Source: Salimicrobium halophilum (GTDB taxonomy: Bacteria; Bacillota; Bacilli; Bacillales; Halobacillaceae). Taken from it: a DNA stretch of 64,000 nucleotides. The DNA lies in contig NZ_FNEV01000002.1 in NCBI RefSeq assembly GCF_900100295.1, positions 310,001 through 374,000 on the forward strand, given 5' to 3'. The position numbers and the translations under genes were made by a program. The notes under the pieces were generated by a model. That model was not told the DNA's origin, ran no database searches, and saw only the letters and a list, made by a program, of their open reading frames with translations. Shown piece after piece: positions 42,276 through 51,512 of this stretch; the first letter of the stretch is position 1, and each line of letters starts with the position of its first letter.

Positions 42276-42566
42276 GTTTCTAAGCGGGAAGTTTTCACAT
42301 CTTACTCTTCATAATCTAGTTGCGTTACCCAGAAACCGGAGCCATAAGTAGCTCGGATCAGAGAAAGGAAAGTGCGCCTTTCATCTGACCGAGCTACTTA
42401 TGACTAAGGTTTCTAAGCGGGGTAACTCCACTTTTTATTTCATAATCCAGCTCTGCCATCCAGAAGCCCGTGTCATAAGCAGTGATTTCTTTTTCAGGAA
42501 AGGGCACCTGAAAAGAGAAACCCCTGCTTATGCCAGACCTTCTAAGCGGGATGGCTCCGCCTCTTA
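42276..42566. repeat. Hairpin-element array C (half unit plus two full units)
   Basis: A half unit (42276-42310: GTTTCTAAGCGGGAAG) is followed by full units at 42313-42437 and 42444-42566. Helix 1 arms are GTTACCC/GGGTAAC and GCCATCC/GGATGGC. Long stems contain CATAAGTAGCTCGG..CCGAGCTACTTATG and CATAAGCAG..CTGCTTATG. The first full unit is close to the first unit of array A. The 307-base gap holds no gene. Confidence 0.8.
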
Positions 42567-43301
42567 TTTCTGCATAGGACGGACCATGACTTCATTGACA
42601 TCTACATAGTCCGGTTGGGTTACGGCGTAGGTGACGGCTTTGGCTATGTCTTCGGCGTTCAGTGTTTGTGTGCTTCGGCCCTTGAACATGTCGAGTACGT
42701 CTCCATCTGTAATGTGGTCGGTCAGTTCGGTGTCTACTGCTCCTGGGGAGATGTTCGTCACTCTGACGCCGGTGCTGGAGAGTTCTTTCTCCATGCCCAT
42801 GGACAACGCACGTACTGCATATTTCGTTGCACTGTAGACGGCGCTTGAAGGGAAGACTTCGTGTCCTGCTACGGAGGATATGTTGATGACATGACCGGAT
42901 TCCTGTTCGATCATCGTCGGCAGCGATGCATGGATTCCGAATAGTACCCCTTTGATGTTGACATCGACCATCTGCTCCCATTCATCGACGTGGTCGTTTT
43001 TAAGGAAAGATAGAAGCATGACGCCGGCGTTGTTAACGAAAATATCAACGCTTCCGAACGCTTCTTTCGTTTCTTTCACCAGGTTCTCCAGGTCTTCTTT
43101 CTTCGTTACATCCGTTTCTATCACTTTTGTATCTACGCTATAATCTTTCTTGACCTCATCGGAAAGCTCTTTCAATTTTTCTGAGCGGCGAGCGGCCAGT
43201 ACGACATTCGCCCCATGGCTAGCCAGATGATGGGCAATCGCTTTTCCTATGCCACTGCTGGCTCCTGTAATGATTGCGGTTTTATTTTGCAATGTTTCCA
43301 T
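42564..43301 (-). CDS. Short-chain dehydrogenase/reductase (YdfG-like)
   Basis: A 245-residue classical SDR. TGASSGIG is the cofactor motif, AARRSEKL after strand 2 suggests NADP, NNAGVM follows, and catalytic residues are in INISSVAG and YSATKYAV. The C-terminal VTYAVTQPDYVDVNEVMVRP is characteristic of the YdfG/serine-3-dehydrogenase-like subgroup that reduces 3-hydroxy acids or semialdehydes. AAGGAGGGA lies before the ATG. Monocistronic, divergent from lutR. Confidence 0.88.
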   Translation of the reverse strand: METLQNKTAIITGASSGIGKAIAHHLASHGANVVLAARRSEKLKELSDEVKKDYSVDTKVIETDVTKKEDLENLVKETKEAFGSVDIFVNNAGVMLLSFLKNDHVDEWEQMVDVNIKGVLFGIHASLPTMIEQESGHVINISSVAGHEVFPSSAVYSATKYAVRALSMGMEKELSSTGVRVTNISPGAVDTELTDHITDGDVLDMFKGRSTQTLNAEDIAKAVTYAVTQPDYVDVNEVMVRPMQK

Positions 43302-43433
43302 GAAGAATCCCTCCTTGAAGTGTATGCCTTATCTTTTGCAGGCAAAGGTTATATACCCGTTCCACTCCTTGAATAATCAAACGATCTTGAAAATGAGCGG
43401 GTTCGTTCTGCTGAAAAGCGTCGAAATCCCTCC

Positions 43434-43462
43434 TTGATTTTTCCTGTGAAAGCGATTACGAT
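43434..43462 (+). promoter_or_regulatory. lut promoter with overlapping cre site
   Basis: TTGATT (43434-43439), 17-base spacer, TACGAT (43457-43462). TGAAAGCGATTACG at 43447-43460 fits the cre consensus except its last base and overlaps the -10 box, which predicts glucose repression of lactate use. Confidence 0.6.
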
Positions 43463-43476
43463 ATATTTATACATAA

Positions 43477-43491
43477 GGTCATCTGATGACC
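43477..43491. promoter_or_regulatory. LutR operator
   Basis: GGTCATC-T-GATGACC is a perfect inverted repeat containing TCATC-N-GATGA, the motif I recall for Bacillus subtilis LutR. It lies between the -10 box and the lutR ribosome site, so LutR should repress its own operon. Confidence 0.75.
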
Positions 43492-43505
43492 GGAGGAGAT
43501 AAAAG

Positions 43506-44213
43506 ATGGAATACAAACAAATACGAACGAAGAAAATTTATGAACAAGTAGCTGATTCCTTAATAGAGATGATCAAGAACGGCGATCTTTCTCCCGGGGA
43601 TAAACTGGAGTCCGTCGAAACATTGGCAAGAAACTTCGACGTCGGACGCTCTGCTATAAGAGAAGCGCTCAGTGGGCTCAGGTCCATGGGATTACTTGAA
43701 ATGAAGCAGGGAGAGGGGACATATGTGAAAGAATTCGAAGCTTCGAAGTTCACACTCCCTGTCCCTTCCGCTTTCCTTATGAATATCAAAGATGTGAAAG
43801 AGCTGTATCAGGTCAGAAAGATGCTCGAAGTGGGAACCGCAGGGCTTGCAGCCGAACACCACGATGACGAAGATCTCGAAGCGATTCATTCGGCCCTTCA
43901 GGCGATGAAGAAAGCAGATAAGGAAGAACTTGCTGAGAAAGCGGACCATGATTTCCATATGGCGATCGTCAAAGCTACGCATAATGATATGCTTACCTAT
44001 CTTATGGGGAGTGTATCCGAAATCATGGCAGAGACGATCCGTGACACGAGAAGAGTGCTTCTCTACACAGAAGAGAAAGCTCATGATCTTTTTTCAGAAC
44101 ATGAGAAGATTTATAACGCCATAAAGAATAACAATTCCGATTTGGCAGAAAAAGCGATGTACACGCACCTCGCCGCGGTAGAGATGCTTCTGTTTCAGCA
44201 TTTGGAAAAGTAA
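43506..44213 (+). CDS. lutR: LutR, FadR/GntR-type regulator of lactate use
   Basis: A 235-residue GntR-family repressor of the FadR branch. Winged HTH at about 6-72 (KKIYEQVADSLIEMIKNGDLSPGDKLESVETLARNFDVGRSAIREALSGL), then an all-helical FCD effector domain with metal-type histidines (DHDFHMAIVKATHN, HLAAVEMLL). In B. subtilis LutR represses lutABC until L-lactate is present. Here it is the first gene of the operon, 15 bases before lutA. GGAGGAG precedes the ATG. Confidence 0.92.
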   Translation: MEYKQIRTKKIYEQVADSLIEMIKNGDLSPGDKLESVETLARNFDVGRSAIREALSGLRSMGLLEMKQGEGTYVKEFEASKFTLPVPSAFLMNIKDVKELYQVRKMLEVGTAGLAAEHHDDEDLEAIHSALQAMKKADKEELAEKADHDFHMAIVKATHNDMLTYLMGSVSEIMAETIRDTRRVLLYTEEKAHDLFSEHEKIYNAIKNNNSDLAEKAMYTHLAAVEMLLFQHLEK

Positions 44214-44228
44214 AAGGGGGAGAGAAAT

Positions 44229-44951
44229 ATGAAAGTCTCTTTGTTTATCACTTGTCTGAGTGACTTGATTACACCGAAAGTCGGGCAGCATACGGTGGAA
44301 CTTTTAGAAAAAGCAGGCTGTGACGTGGATTTTCCGGAATCACAGACTTGTTGCGGCCAGCCGGCTTTCAACAGCGGCTATCTGCAGGAAGCGAAACAGG
44401 CGATGAAACAGACGATCCGTGCTTTTCAGCATGCTGATTATGTCGTCGGTCCATCCGGCTCCTGTGTCGGGATGCTCAAAGAGTACCCGAAAGCGTTTGA
44501 AGAAGAGAGGGCCTGGTACGTGGAAGCGAAGAAGCTTGCAGCTAAATCCTATGAGGTTACGGACTTCCTCGTCAATGTTCTGAACGTGACGGACACAGGC
44601 TCCACCTTCAAAGGAACCGTAACCTATCATCCGTCCTGCCACATGACGAGAGTGCTCGGCGTGAAAGAAGCTCCGAGAAAATTGCTTGAGAACGTCAAAG
44701 GAGCCGAAGTGATCGATTTACCGGAAGCTGAGGACTGCTGTGGGTTCGGAGGTACCTTTGCCGTGAAGAACTCCGTAATTTCAGGGGAGATGGTGAAAGA
44801 AAAGTCACGTCACGTAAGCGAAACGAAAGCGGAATATCTTGTCGGCGGCGACATGGGCTGTCTGTTGAATATTGAAGGACGAATGAGACGCGAGGGCAAG
44901 AACGTAAAAGTCGTGCATATCACGGAAATACTTAACGCTCAGGAGGGATGA
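44229..44951 (+). CDS. lutA: LutA, L-lactate utilisation iron-sulfur protein
   Basis: A 240-residue subunit of the LutABC L-lactate oxidising system, which converts lactate to pyruvate at the membrane/electron transport chain. It has two CCG-type domains: [15 protein letters not shown] (about 37-51) and [12 protein letters not shown] with [14 protein letters not shown] (about 170-183). These are the heterodisulfide reductase-like cysteine motifs. AAGGGGGAG precedes the ATG. Followed by lutB after four bases. Confidence 0.95.
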   Translation: MKVSLFITCLSDLITPKVGQHTVELLEKAGCDVDFPESQTCCGQPAFNSGYLQEAKQAMKQTIRAFQHADYVVGPSGSCVGMLKEYPKAFEEERAWYVEAKKLAAKSYEVTDFLVNVLNVTDTGSTFKGTVTYHPSCHMTRVLGVKEAPRKLLENVKGAEVIDLPEAEDCCGFGGTFAVKNSVISGEMVKEKSRHVSETKAEYLVGGDMGCLLNIEGRMRREGKNVKVVHITEILNAQEG

Positions 44952-44955
44952 AGAG

Positions 44956-46380
44956 ATGGCTATCAGAATCGGAGATCAACCGTATGAAGGGCGAGTAAAA
45001 GCCGGTGTAGATAATACGTTTATGCGGGAAGCCGTTTCGTCAGCGCAAGGGAGATTCAGAAGCGGAAAACAGAAATCCTCGGAAGAACTCGGGAACTGGG
45101 AAGACTGGCGCACACTCGGGGAAGAAATCAGATCCCACACGCTTGAAAACATCGATTACTACCTGCACCAGTTAAGTGACAAAGTGGAGGAACGTGGAGG
45201 TCACGTATATTTCGCCGAAACGGCGGAAGAAGCGAATACGTATATTCAAGGTATCGTAAAAAAGAAGAATGCGAAAAAGGTCGTGAAATCGAAGTCGATG
45301 GTCACCGAAGAAATAGGGCTGAATGAAGCGCTTGAAGAAGCAGGGACGGAAATCGTGGAAACAGACCTCGGAGAATGGATCCTGCAGATGGATGAAGATC
45401 CTCCTTCGCACATCGTGACGCCAGCCCTTCATAAAAACAAAGAACAGATCCGTGATTCGTTCCGTGATAAAAAGGGCTACGAAAAGACAGATAAACCGGA
45501 GGAACTTGCTGCCTTCGCAAGACAAGAGCTTCGTAAGGACTTCTTGTCTGCAGATGTGGGAATCACCGGATGCAATTTTGCTGTCGCAGAATCGGGCGCC
45601 GTAACCCTGGTTACGAATGAGGGGAACGCCAGGCTCGTGACGTCTCTCCCTGACACGCAAGTATCTGTAATGGGAATGGAGCGTCTCGTCCCGACGTGGG
45701 AGGACCTTGAAGTGCTGGTCGGTCTTTTGACGAGGTCGGCAGTAGGCCAGAATCTCACGAGCTATGTAACGTCCATTATCGGTAGCAAGCTTGAAGAAGA
45801 AGTGGACGGTCCTGAAGAGTATCATTTGGTGATCGTCGACAATGGTCGTTCTAAAATTCTCGGGACTGAATTCCAATCTGCGCTTCACTGTATCCGCTGT
45901 GCCGCCTGCATCAATGTCTGTCCCGTATACAGGCACGTGGGTGGCCATGCCTATGGTTCTGTATATCCAGGACCGATCGGAGCTGTGCTTACACCTTTAC
46001 TGGATGGATATGAAGATCATAAAGAGTTGCCCTATGCTTCTTCTCTTTGTGCAGCTTGCACAGAAGCATGTCCGGTGAAGATACCGCTTCATGAACACCT
46101 TATCCGGCATCGGCAGATCATTGTCGAAGAGGAGAAGAAGTCGCCGCAAACAGAGAAAATCATGATGAAAGGTTTTGCGAAATGGGCATCGAGCCCGGCG
46201 GCTTATAAACTCAGCGAAAAAATGGCGCGTACCTCTTTGAAACCGTGGACGAAAGAGGAGACGATCGAGAAGGGGCCGGGTCCTCTCAAAGGATGGACGG
46301 ATGTCCGGGATTTTCCTGCGCCGGCGGAGCAAAGCTTCCGGAAATGGTTCAAAGACCGGAAGAAAGGAGAGGATTCCTGA
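44956..46380 (+). CDS. lutB: LutB, L-lactate utilisation iron-sulfur protein
   Basis: A 474-residue central subunit of LutABC. An N-terminal LUD domain (about 60-300, with [34 protein letters not shown]) is followed by two 4Fe-4S motifs, [14 protein letters not shown] and [12 protein letters not shown], and a C-terminal DUF3390-like segment. It carries electrons from lactate. The stop overlaps the lutC start (TGATG), so the two are translationally coupled. Confidence 0.95.
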   Translation: MAIRIGDQPYEGRVKAGVDNTFMREAVSSAQGRFRSGKQKSSEELGNWEDWRTLGEEIRSHTLENIDYYLHQLSDKVEERGGHVYFAETAEEANTYIQGIVKKKNAKKVVKSKSMVTEEIGLNEALEEAGTEIVETDLGEWILQMDEDPPSHIVTPALHKNKEQIRDSFRDKKGYEKTDKPEELAAFARQELRKDFLSADVGITGCNFAVAESGAVTLVTNEGNARLVTSLPDTQVSVMGMERLVPTWEDLEVLVGLLTRSAVGQNLTSYVTSIIGSKLEEEVDGPEEYHLVIVDNGRSKILGTEFQSALHCIRCAACINVCPVYRHVGGHAYGSVYPGPIGAVLTPLLDGYEDHKELPYASSLCAACTEACPVKIPLHEHLIRHRQIIVEEEKKSPQTEKIMMKGFAKWASSPAAYKLSEKMARTSLKPWTKEETIEKGPGPLKGWTDVRDFPAPAEQSFRKWFKDRKKGEDS

Positions 46381-47090
46381 TGACCATCAAGAATCGTGAT
46401 TCGTTCCTCAACAATCTTGCAGCGAACCTTGGACGACCGAGACGGACGGAGTCGGTGGAGAGACCGGCGTATAGCGTATCACCACAAAAGGAAGCGTGGA
46501 AAGACGCAACGTCTGAAGAATTGCTGGAGGTATTCAAAGAGCAGTCCATCAAAATGAGTGCCGAAGTAGAAGAAACGACCGAAGAGAACCTTCCTTCGCT
46601 TATAAGAGATCTCATTGTACGGGAGGGCAATTCTGTCATTGCGGCAGGTGGAGAGCGGAATGACCTTTACGGGTTGACGGAAATGTACGAAGAACTCGAG
46701 AGCAGGATTGGGGAGGTCCATATCTATGATTCGGCCTTAGGTAAAGAGAATCAGGTGATTGCCGAAAGAGCAGATGTAGGAGTGACATTCAGCGATGTGA
46801 CCCTTGCAGAATCAGGGACGGTCACACTTTTCAATGATAAGGACAATGGCCGATCCATCAGTCTCCTGCCGAAAACGTATATCGCTATTGTTCCGGAAAG
46901 TACGATTGTGCCACGGATGACTCAGTCGATGCAGGTTCTGCGTGAGAAGGAAAAAAGTGAAACAGAAAAGACGCCGTCCTGTGTAAGCTTCATTACAGGG
47001 CCGAGTAACAGTGCGGATATCGAAATGATCAAAATCGTCGGCGTGCATGGCCCTGTGAAAGCCATTTATGTAATCGTCCGCGATTCTTAG
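46380..47090 (+). CDS. lutC: LutC, L-lactate utilisation protein (LUD domain)
   Basis: A 236-residue LUD-domain subunit of LutABC. It has VGVTFSDVTLAESGTVTLFNDKDNGRSISLLPKTYIAIVPESTIVPRM and SFITGPSNSADIEMIKIVGVHGP, the usual LutC core. ATG 46380 overlaps the lutB stop, and AAAGGAGAGG is nine bases upstream. No lactate permease (lutP) is attached to this operon within the window. Confidence 0.94.
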   Translation: MTIKNRDSFLNNLAANLGRPRRTESVERPAYSVSPQKEAWKDATSEELLEVFKEQSIKMSAEVEETTEENLPSLIRDLIVREGNSVIAAGGERNDLYGLTEMYEELESRIGEVHIYDSALGKENQVIAERADVGVTFSDVTLAESGTVTLFNDKDNGRSISLLPKTYIAIVPESTIVPRMTQSMQVLREKEKSETEKTPSCVSFITGPSNSADIEMIKIVGVHGPVKAIYVIVRDS

Positions 47091-47097
47091 CACACAT

Positions 47098-47131
47098 GAA
47101 AAAGCCCTGAGGGGGAACTCAGGGCTTTTTC
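47098..47131. terminator. Bidirectional terminator between lutC and ectC
   Basis: GAAAAAGCCCTGA...TCAGGGCTTTTTC is a perfect 13-base stem with A and T tracts on both sides, serving both convergent operons. Confidence 0.92.
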
Positions 47132-47156
47132 GTACGTTTTCCAGATATAAATGAAA

Positions 47157-47549
47157 TTAATCTTCCAATACAGGGTAGACTCCGTTTTCATCGTGCGTTT
47201 CCTGTCCAGTAATCGGTGGGTTGAAGACGCATACCATACGCATATCTTCTCCTTCATAGGCACGAAGCAGATGCTCGTCGTGTTCATCAAGGATGTAGAT
47301 TTCGTCCTTCTTGATCGGATGGATCTTTCCGTCTTTTACTGTTTCGACTTCACCTGCACCCTGGATGCAGTACACGGCTTCCAGGTGATTCTGATACCAG
47401 ATGTGTGTTTCCGTACCTGCTTTGATGATTGTATCGTGCACGGAGTAGCCCATGCCGTCTTTTTTCAATACAAGACGACGGGACTCCCATGTGTCTGCTT
47501 TCACTTCTTGGTCTGTTCCTAAAATGTCTTCTAGTTTGATTACTTTCAT
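47157..47549 (-). CDS. ectC: L-ectoine synthase
   Basis: A 130-residue cupin enzyme closing N-gamma-acetyl-diaminobutyrate to ectoine, a compatible solute made under salt stress. The family opening is [16 protein letters not shown], and [50 protein letters not shown] contains the metal-site residues. [34 protein letters not shown] completes it. Last gene of ectABC, 19 bases after ectB. No ectoine hydroxylase (ectD) follows. Confidence 0.97.
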   Translation of the reverse strand: MKVIKLEDILGTDQEVKADTWESRRLVLKKDGMGYSVHDTIIKAGTETHIWYQNHLEAVYCIQGAGEVETVKDGKIHPIKKDEIYILDEHDEHLLRAYEGEDMRMVCVFNPPITGQETHDENGVYPVLED

Positions 47550-47568
47550 GTCCTGAAATTCCTCCTGT

Positions 47569-48849
47569 TTAGTTGGTTACCGGTTCGTTTTTAGCTACTG
47601 CAGCTTTGACGGATTCTTCGATAACATCGAACCCGCGTTCAAGCGTTTCGTTATCCATGTTGATGGCAGGGAACAGTTTGAATACTTCATCATCCGCTCC
47701 TGCAGTCTCCATAATCAGTCCACGCTTGAATGCCTCTGCCGCTACATCTTCCGCAATACCTTCAACACCGCAGGAAATTCCCTGCATCAGACCGCGACCT
47801 TTTACGTATCCGTCGAGTTCCGGATAGTCTTTTACGATACGATTCAGATAGGAAGTGACTTTTTCGATCTTTTCATGGATCGCTTTCTCGAATGCCGGGT
47901 CGTCCCAATATTTCAGAGCTTCTGTCGCAGTGACGAAGGCATGGTTATTCCCGCGGAACGTACCATTATGCTCCCCTGGTGCCCAAATATCATACTCAGG
48001 CTTGATCAATGTGATCGCAAATGGAGAGCCGTATCCTCCGATGGACTTGGACATACACACGATATCCGGTTTGATACCTGCTGGTTCGAAGCTGAAGAAC
48101 GTACCTGTACGTCCGACACCTGCCTGAACGTCATCGATGATCAACAGAATGTCAAAGCGATTGCACAGTTCTTCGAGGCGTTTCAACCATTTATTCGAAG
48201 CCCAGTTCAATCCACCTTCACCCTGTACCGTTTCAAGGATGACAGCCGCCGGTACTTCTACACCGCTTCCTCCGTCTTCAAGGTAATGTTCCAGATAGTC
48301 GAGAGAATCTGTCGTATCATCCATGTAACGGTCATATGGCATAGTCACTGCGTTGTGAAGCGGGATACCGGCACCTTTACGTTTGAACGCATTACCGGTT
48401 ACAGATAATGAACCGATAGTCATGCCGTGGAATCCGTTTGTAAACGTGATGACTTCTGTACGTCCCGTCACTTTACGAGCCAGTTTCAGGGCGCTCTCTA
48501 CCGTATTCGTTCCGGTAGGTCCCGGGAACATCACTTTATAGTCAAGATCGCGAGGCTTCAGAATTACGTCGTTGAACGTTGTAAGGAATTCCTGTTTTGG
48601 AGTCGTCGCCTTGTCGAGGCTGTGGGTAATGCCATCGCTCATAATATAGTCTACAAGCTTCTGCTTCATATTCGGATCATTATGACCGTAGTTAAGCGCT
48701 CCAGCACCACAGAAGAAGTCGATATACTCTTTTCCTTCTTTGTCCCACATAATAGATCCTTTCGCTTTTGTGAAGACAGTAGGGAAACTGCGGCAATACG
48801 AACGTACCTCAGATTCCAGGTTTTCAAATACTTTAAGATCTTTATTCAT
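47569..48849 (-). CDS. ectB: L-2,4-diaminobutyrate transaminase
   Basis: A 426-residue class III PLP aminotransferase making 2,4-diaminobutyrate from aspartate semialdehyde with glutamate. Landmarks are [55 protein letters not shown] and the PLP lysine in [13 protein letters not shown] 48849 has AAGGAGG eight bases upstream; the frame extends 12 codons farther into the ectA end. Second gene of ectABC. Confidence 0.96.
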   Translation of the reverse strand: MNKDLKVFENLESEVRSYCRSFPTVFTKAKGSIMWDKEGKEYIDFFCGAGALNYGHNDPNMKQKLVDYIMSDGITHSLDKATTPKQEFLTTFNDVILKPRDLDYKVMFPGPTGTNTVESALKLARKVTGRTEVITFTNGFHGMTIGSLSVTGNAFKRKGAGIPLHNAVTMPYDRYMDDTTDSLDYLEHYLEDGGSGVEVPAAVILETVQGEGGLNWASNKWLKRLEELCNRFDILLIIDDVQAGVGRTGTFFSFEPAGIKPDIVCMSKSIGGYGSPFAITLIKPEYDIWAPGEHNGTFRGNNHAFVTATEALKYWDDPAFEKAIHEKIEKVTSYLNRIVKDYPELDGYVKGRGLMQGISCGVEGIAEDVAAEAFKRGLIMETAGADDEVFKLFPAINMDNETLERGFDVIEESVKAAVAKNEPVTN

Positions 48850-48862
48850 CAATGAATCCTCC

Positions 48863-49366
48863 TTATTTTTTGTCGAATGGTCCAATTCGGAACGTCAATT
48901 CTTCTTCGTGTTCATCTCCGGGGAATAATTCTTTGTTGAAGCATGGGGATACGGTGCATGTTGTATCATTCTTCGCAGCGAATCCTTTGAACAAGGCGCT
49001 CGATGCATCGTTTGAAGGGGTCACAGTAGCTTCGAGGTAGCGGACTTCATCTGTAATCGTACGGTCTGTCAGTTCTTTCAGAAGTCCCGTAGCGATACCC
49101 TTGCCGCGTTGATTCTCATCGATGCCGATCTGCCATACAAAGATGACGTCCGGTTTTTCCGGGGGTACGAACGCGGTCACAAATCCGACAAGTTCACCGT
49201 TTTCTTTCGCTGTAACGCACGTTTCTGGGAAAAATTCGCACATCATTATATATTTGTAAGGGGAATTTTGATCGAGGGTAGATTCATTGACTAACTCCCA
49301 CATTGCAGCTCCGTCCTCGACAGTTGGCTTGTCATAGACGATCTCAGCCGTTGTAGCTGTTTTCAT
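48863..49366 (-). CDS. ectA: L-2,4-diaminobutyrate N-acetyltransferase
   Basis: A 167-residue GNAT enzyme acetylating 2,4-diaminobutyrate at the gamma amine. Blocks [33 protein letters not shown] at the start, [21 protein letters not shown] (acetyl-CoA site) and [24 protein letters not shown] are specific to EctA. AAAGGAGG lies before the ATG. First gene of the ectABC operon on the minus strand; no feedback-resistant aspartokinase gene is attached. Confidence 0.96.
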   Translation of the reverse strand: MKTATTAEIVYDKPTVEDGAAMWELVNESTLDQNSPYKYIMMCEFFPETCVTAKENGELVGFVTAFVPPEKPDVIFVWQIGIDENQRGKGIATGLLKELTDRTITDEVRYLEATVTPSNDASSALFKGFAAKNDTTCTVSPCFNKELFPGDEHEEELTFRIGPFDKK

Positions 49367-49438
49367 TAGAATAATTGGCCTCCTTTGGCGATCACTTCAT
49401 ACAATTTTTTGTGTGCTCTCGTAACGAACACGTTTATA

Positions 49439-49467
49439 ATGTTAGGCAGTTTTCGGAAATATATCAA
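49439..49467 (-). promoter_or_regulatory. Putative ectABC promoter
   Basis: On the minus strand TTGATA (49467-49462), 17-base spacer, TAACAT (49444-49439), about 70 bases before ectA. It looks SigA-dependent. I see nothing else recognisable in the 310-base gap 49367-49676 beyond AT-rich DNA. Confidence 0.5.
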
Positions 49468-49676
49468 ATGAGCTTAAACGTGATGAGCAAAGATTAGGTT
49501 GTAAAGCACTACATCCTTTTTAATTAGTTATTAGCTTCTTTTAAATTGCTTATGTATAGTACGCTTTTCACCGGAATCCTTCAGAAATGCTGTTTGATTT
49601 TTCTGACAGGACGTGTTAAACACGCGCGTATGGGGCATATAAGTGAATAAGAACCAAAAAAAAGGAGATGAGACCA

Positions 49677-50051
49677 ATGGGATTTTTGGATAATCTTATG
49701 GGGAATGCCGCTGAGGTCGATTTGTCGAAACTGGAGAAGGAACTCGAAGATATACTGATTGAAGGGGAGAAAGTGGATCGTGGATATAATGTCTTCAGGG
49801 ATATGTTCCTGTTTACGGATAAACGTCTGCTTCTTGTCGACAAGCAGGGAGTGACCGGGAAGAAGGTCGAATACCACTCCATCCCCTATAAAAGCATCAC
49901 CCATTTCAGTGTCGAAACAGCGGGAACATTCGACATGGACTCGGAGCTCAAAATCTGGCTGAGCGGAACTTCAGAACCTATTTATAAACAGTTCAAGAAA
50001 GGTAACAGTATAGCTGACGTCCATAAGGCACTTGCTACGTACACTTTATAG
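49677..50051 (+). CDS. Bacterial PH-domain protein (bPH_1, YozO-like)
   Basis: A 124-residue cytoplasmic protein of one bacterial pleckstrin-homology domain (PF08000). The core reads GEKVDRGYNVFRDMFLFTDKRLLLVDKQGVTGKKVEYHSIPYKSITHFSVETAGTFDMDSELKIWLSG. Function of the family is unknown. ATG 49677 is chosen because AAAGGAG lies nine bases upstream; the in-frame ATG 49668 overlaps that site. Monocistronic, with its own terminator. Confidence 0.9.
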   Translation: MGFLDNLMGNAAEVDLSKLEKELEDILIEGEKVDRGYNVFRDMFLFTDKRLLLVDKQGVTGKKVEYHSIPYKSITHFSVETAGTFDMDSELKIWLSGTSEPIYKQFKKGNSIADVHKALATYTL

Positions 50052-50061
50052 TAGAAACTCG

Positions 50062-50096
50062 GAAACCCCCGGTATCATCCGGGTGTTTCTGTTTTC
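50062..50096 (+). terminator. Intrinsic terminator
   Basis: GAAAC.CCCGG-TATCAT-CCGGG.GTTTC stem followed by TGTTTT, after the PH-domain gene. Confidence 0.8.
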
Positions 50097-50191
50097 CTGA
50101 GAGATAATATAGTAGAAAGTCGGTAATAATATGTAGGAAGTCTATGTATGATAGGAAGATAAAAGATAAATATGACCGGGTCGTCTAGAGG

Positions 50192-50216
50192 GGAAAAGGG
50201 ATACTTTTCCTTTTTT
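50192..50216 (+). terminator. Stand-alone terminator-like hairpin
   Basis: GGAAAAG-GGATA-CTTTTCC followed by TTTTTT, nested inside GAGGGG...CCCCTC (50188 to about 50238). No gene ends here, so it may belong to a short untranslated transcript. Confidence 0.45.
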
Positions 50217-50324
50217 CAATAGGCTGTGATCCCCTCACGAAAGCAGTGAACACACCTTCACTTTAAGATAAAAAAGAAAAAAAGAAAAAGCGCTTTTCCG
50301 CTTTAAACCATGCATATCAACGTT

Positions 50325-50336
50325 GGAAGCGCTTCC
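50325..50336. promoter_or_regulatory. Perfect palindrome GGAAGCGCTTCC, cre-like
   Basis: A 12-base perfect palindrome with the CG centre and half-site spacing of a CcpA site. It misses three consensus positions. CcpA is known to control ilv-leu in B. subtilis, so a role is possible. Confidence 0.35.
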
Positions 50337-50355
50337 TTGTATTTTGACTTTTTGA

Positions 50356-50370
50356 AGTGTTCTGAAAAAT
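50356..50370. promoter_or_regulatory. Candidate CodY box
   Basis: AGTGTTCTGAAAAAT has three mismatches to the CodY consensus AATTTTCWGAAAATT. It lies just upstream of the TTGACC promoter, in front of branched-chain amino acid genes, the classic CodY target. Confidence 0.45.
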
Positions 50371-50383
50371 TACAAAATATCTG

Positions 50384-50412
50384 TTGACCTTTGCTCTAAA
50401 GCATATTAAAGT
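50384..50412 (+). promoter_or_regulatory. Promoter upstream of the ilvE2 leader
   Basis: TTGACC (50384-50389), 17-base spacer, TAAAGT (50407-50412). Confidence 0.5.
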
Positions 50413-50418
50413 AATCAT

Positions 50419-50524
50419 CAATAAACATTTCGTTCTCGTCGGAGCGGGGCGAATTGTTTTGGAAAAGACCTCTTTTCTTGGCCCTGAAATAACTATTCTT
50501 TAATAGTGATCAGGGTCCCCTTTT
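50419..50524 (+). ncRNA. Possible leader RNA or small RNA ending in a terminator
   Basis: Downstream of the TTGACC promoter come three hairpins: TTCGTTCT/GGGGCGAA (about 50428-50455), GAAAAGA-CC-TCTTTTC (50462-50477) and GGCCCTGA...TCAGGGTCC (50480-50518), the last followed by CCTTTT. The aminotransferase gene starts 70 bases later, behind a second promoter-like TATATAAT. It is either an attenuating leader or a separate small RNA. No T-box motif or leader peptide is visible. Confidence 0.4.
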
Positions 50525-50593
50525 AAAAATTGGTTATACTGACAAACATCTATATATAATGGATAAAATATTAGACAGAAAGGAGTGCTAAGG

Positions 50594-51499
50594 ATGAGCA
50601 GCCAATGGATATTTTTGAGCGGTGAATTCGTAACGAAACAGGAGGCAGCAATCTCCGTCTACGACCACGGCTTTCTATATGGAGACGGGGTGTTCGAAGG
50701 TATTCGTGCTTACGAAGGGAACATCTTCAAGCTCGATGAACACCTCGACCGGTTATATGACTCTGCTAAATCAGTCATGCTCGATATTCCATACGACAAG
50801 GAGGAATTGGAGCAGATTATTGCAGAAACGATCCGTAAGAATGAATTAGAATCCGCTTATATCCGTGTAGTCGTTTCCCGCGGCGTCGGAGATCTCGGAC
50901 TGAACCCGGTTTCTTGCAGTGAGCCGCGTCTGGTTGTCATTGCTGAGGCACTTTCCTTATTTCCGAAGGAGCTTTATGAAAGAGGGGTCCGCCTCGCTTC
51001 TGTAGCAAGTCGTAGAAACAGACCGGACGTTTTGTCGCCACAGGTGAAATCACTGAACTATCTCAATAACATTCTCGTAAAACTTGAAGCGAACCAGGCT
51101 GGTGTAGACGAAGCACTGATGCTCAATGATCAGGGATATGTAACGGAAGGTTCAGCGGATAACGTATTCATCGTGAAGAATGGCAAGATTTATACGCCGC
51201 CGGTTTACCTCGGAGCCTTAGAAGGCATTACGAGGAACGCCATCATCGATATAGCCAGGGAACTGGATTATGAGATGGTGGAACAACCGTTTACACGCCA
51301 CGACGTGTATGTGGCAGATGAAGTCTTCCTCACAGGAACCGCCGCTGAAGTGATCGCGGCAGTCGAAGTGGATAAACGGATGATCGGTGACGGAAAGCCC
51401 GGCACGATCACGAATCATCTGCTATCTGAATTCCGTAAAATAACGACGACGGATGGATACACTGTATATCCATCCAGTGATGAAGTGCAAGTAGGATAA
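50594..51499 (+). CDS. ilvE: Branched-chain amino acid aminotransferase (IlvE type)
   Basis: A 301-residue fold-type IV PLP aminotransferase of the enterobacterial IlvE group: SVYDHGFLYGDGVFEGIRAYEG at the start, VVVSRGVGDLG, the PLP lysine in SPQVKSLNYLNNILVKLEA, and FLTGTAAEVIAAVEVD near the end. It makes the last step of leucine, isoleucine and valine synthesis. ATG 50594 follows AAAGGAG. It stands at the head of the ilv-leu operon, before the T-box, and differs in subgroup from the copy at 35495. Confidence 0.94.
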   Translation: MSSQWIFLSGEFVTKQEAAISVYDHGFLYGDGVFEGIRAYEGNIFKLDEHLDRLYDSAKSVMLDIPYDKEELEQIIAETIRKNELESAYIRVVVSRGVGDLGLNPVSCSEPRLVVIAEALSLFPKELYERGVRLASVASRRNRPDVLSPQVKSLNYLNNILVKLEANQAGVDEALMLNDQGYVTEGSADNVFIVKNGKIYTPPVYLGALEGITRNAIIDIARELDYEMVEQPFTRHDVYVADEVFLTGTAAEVIAAVEVDKRMIGDGKPGTITNHLLSEFRKITTTDGYTVYPSSDEVQVG

Positions 51500-51512
51500 C
51501 TATACCAAGAAC

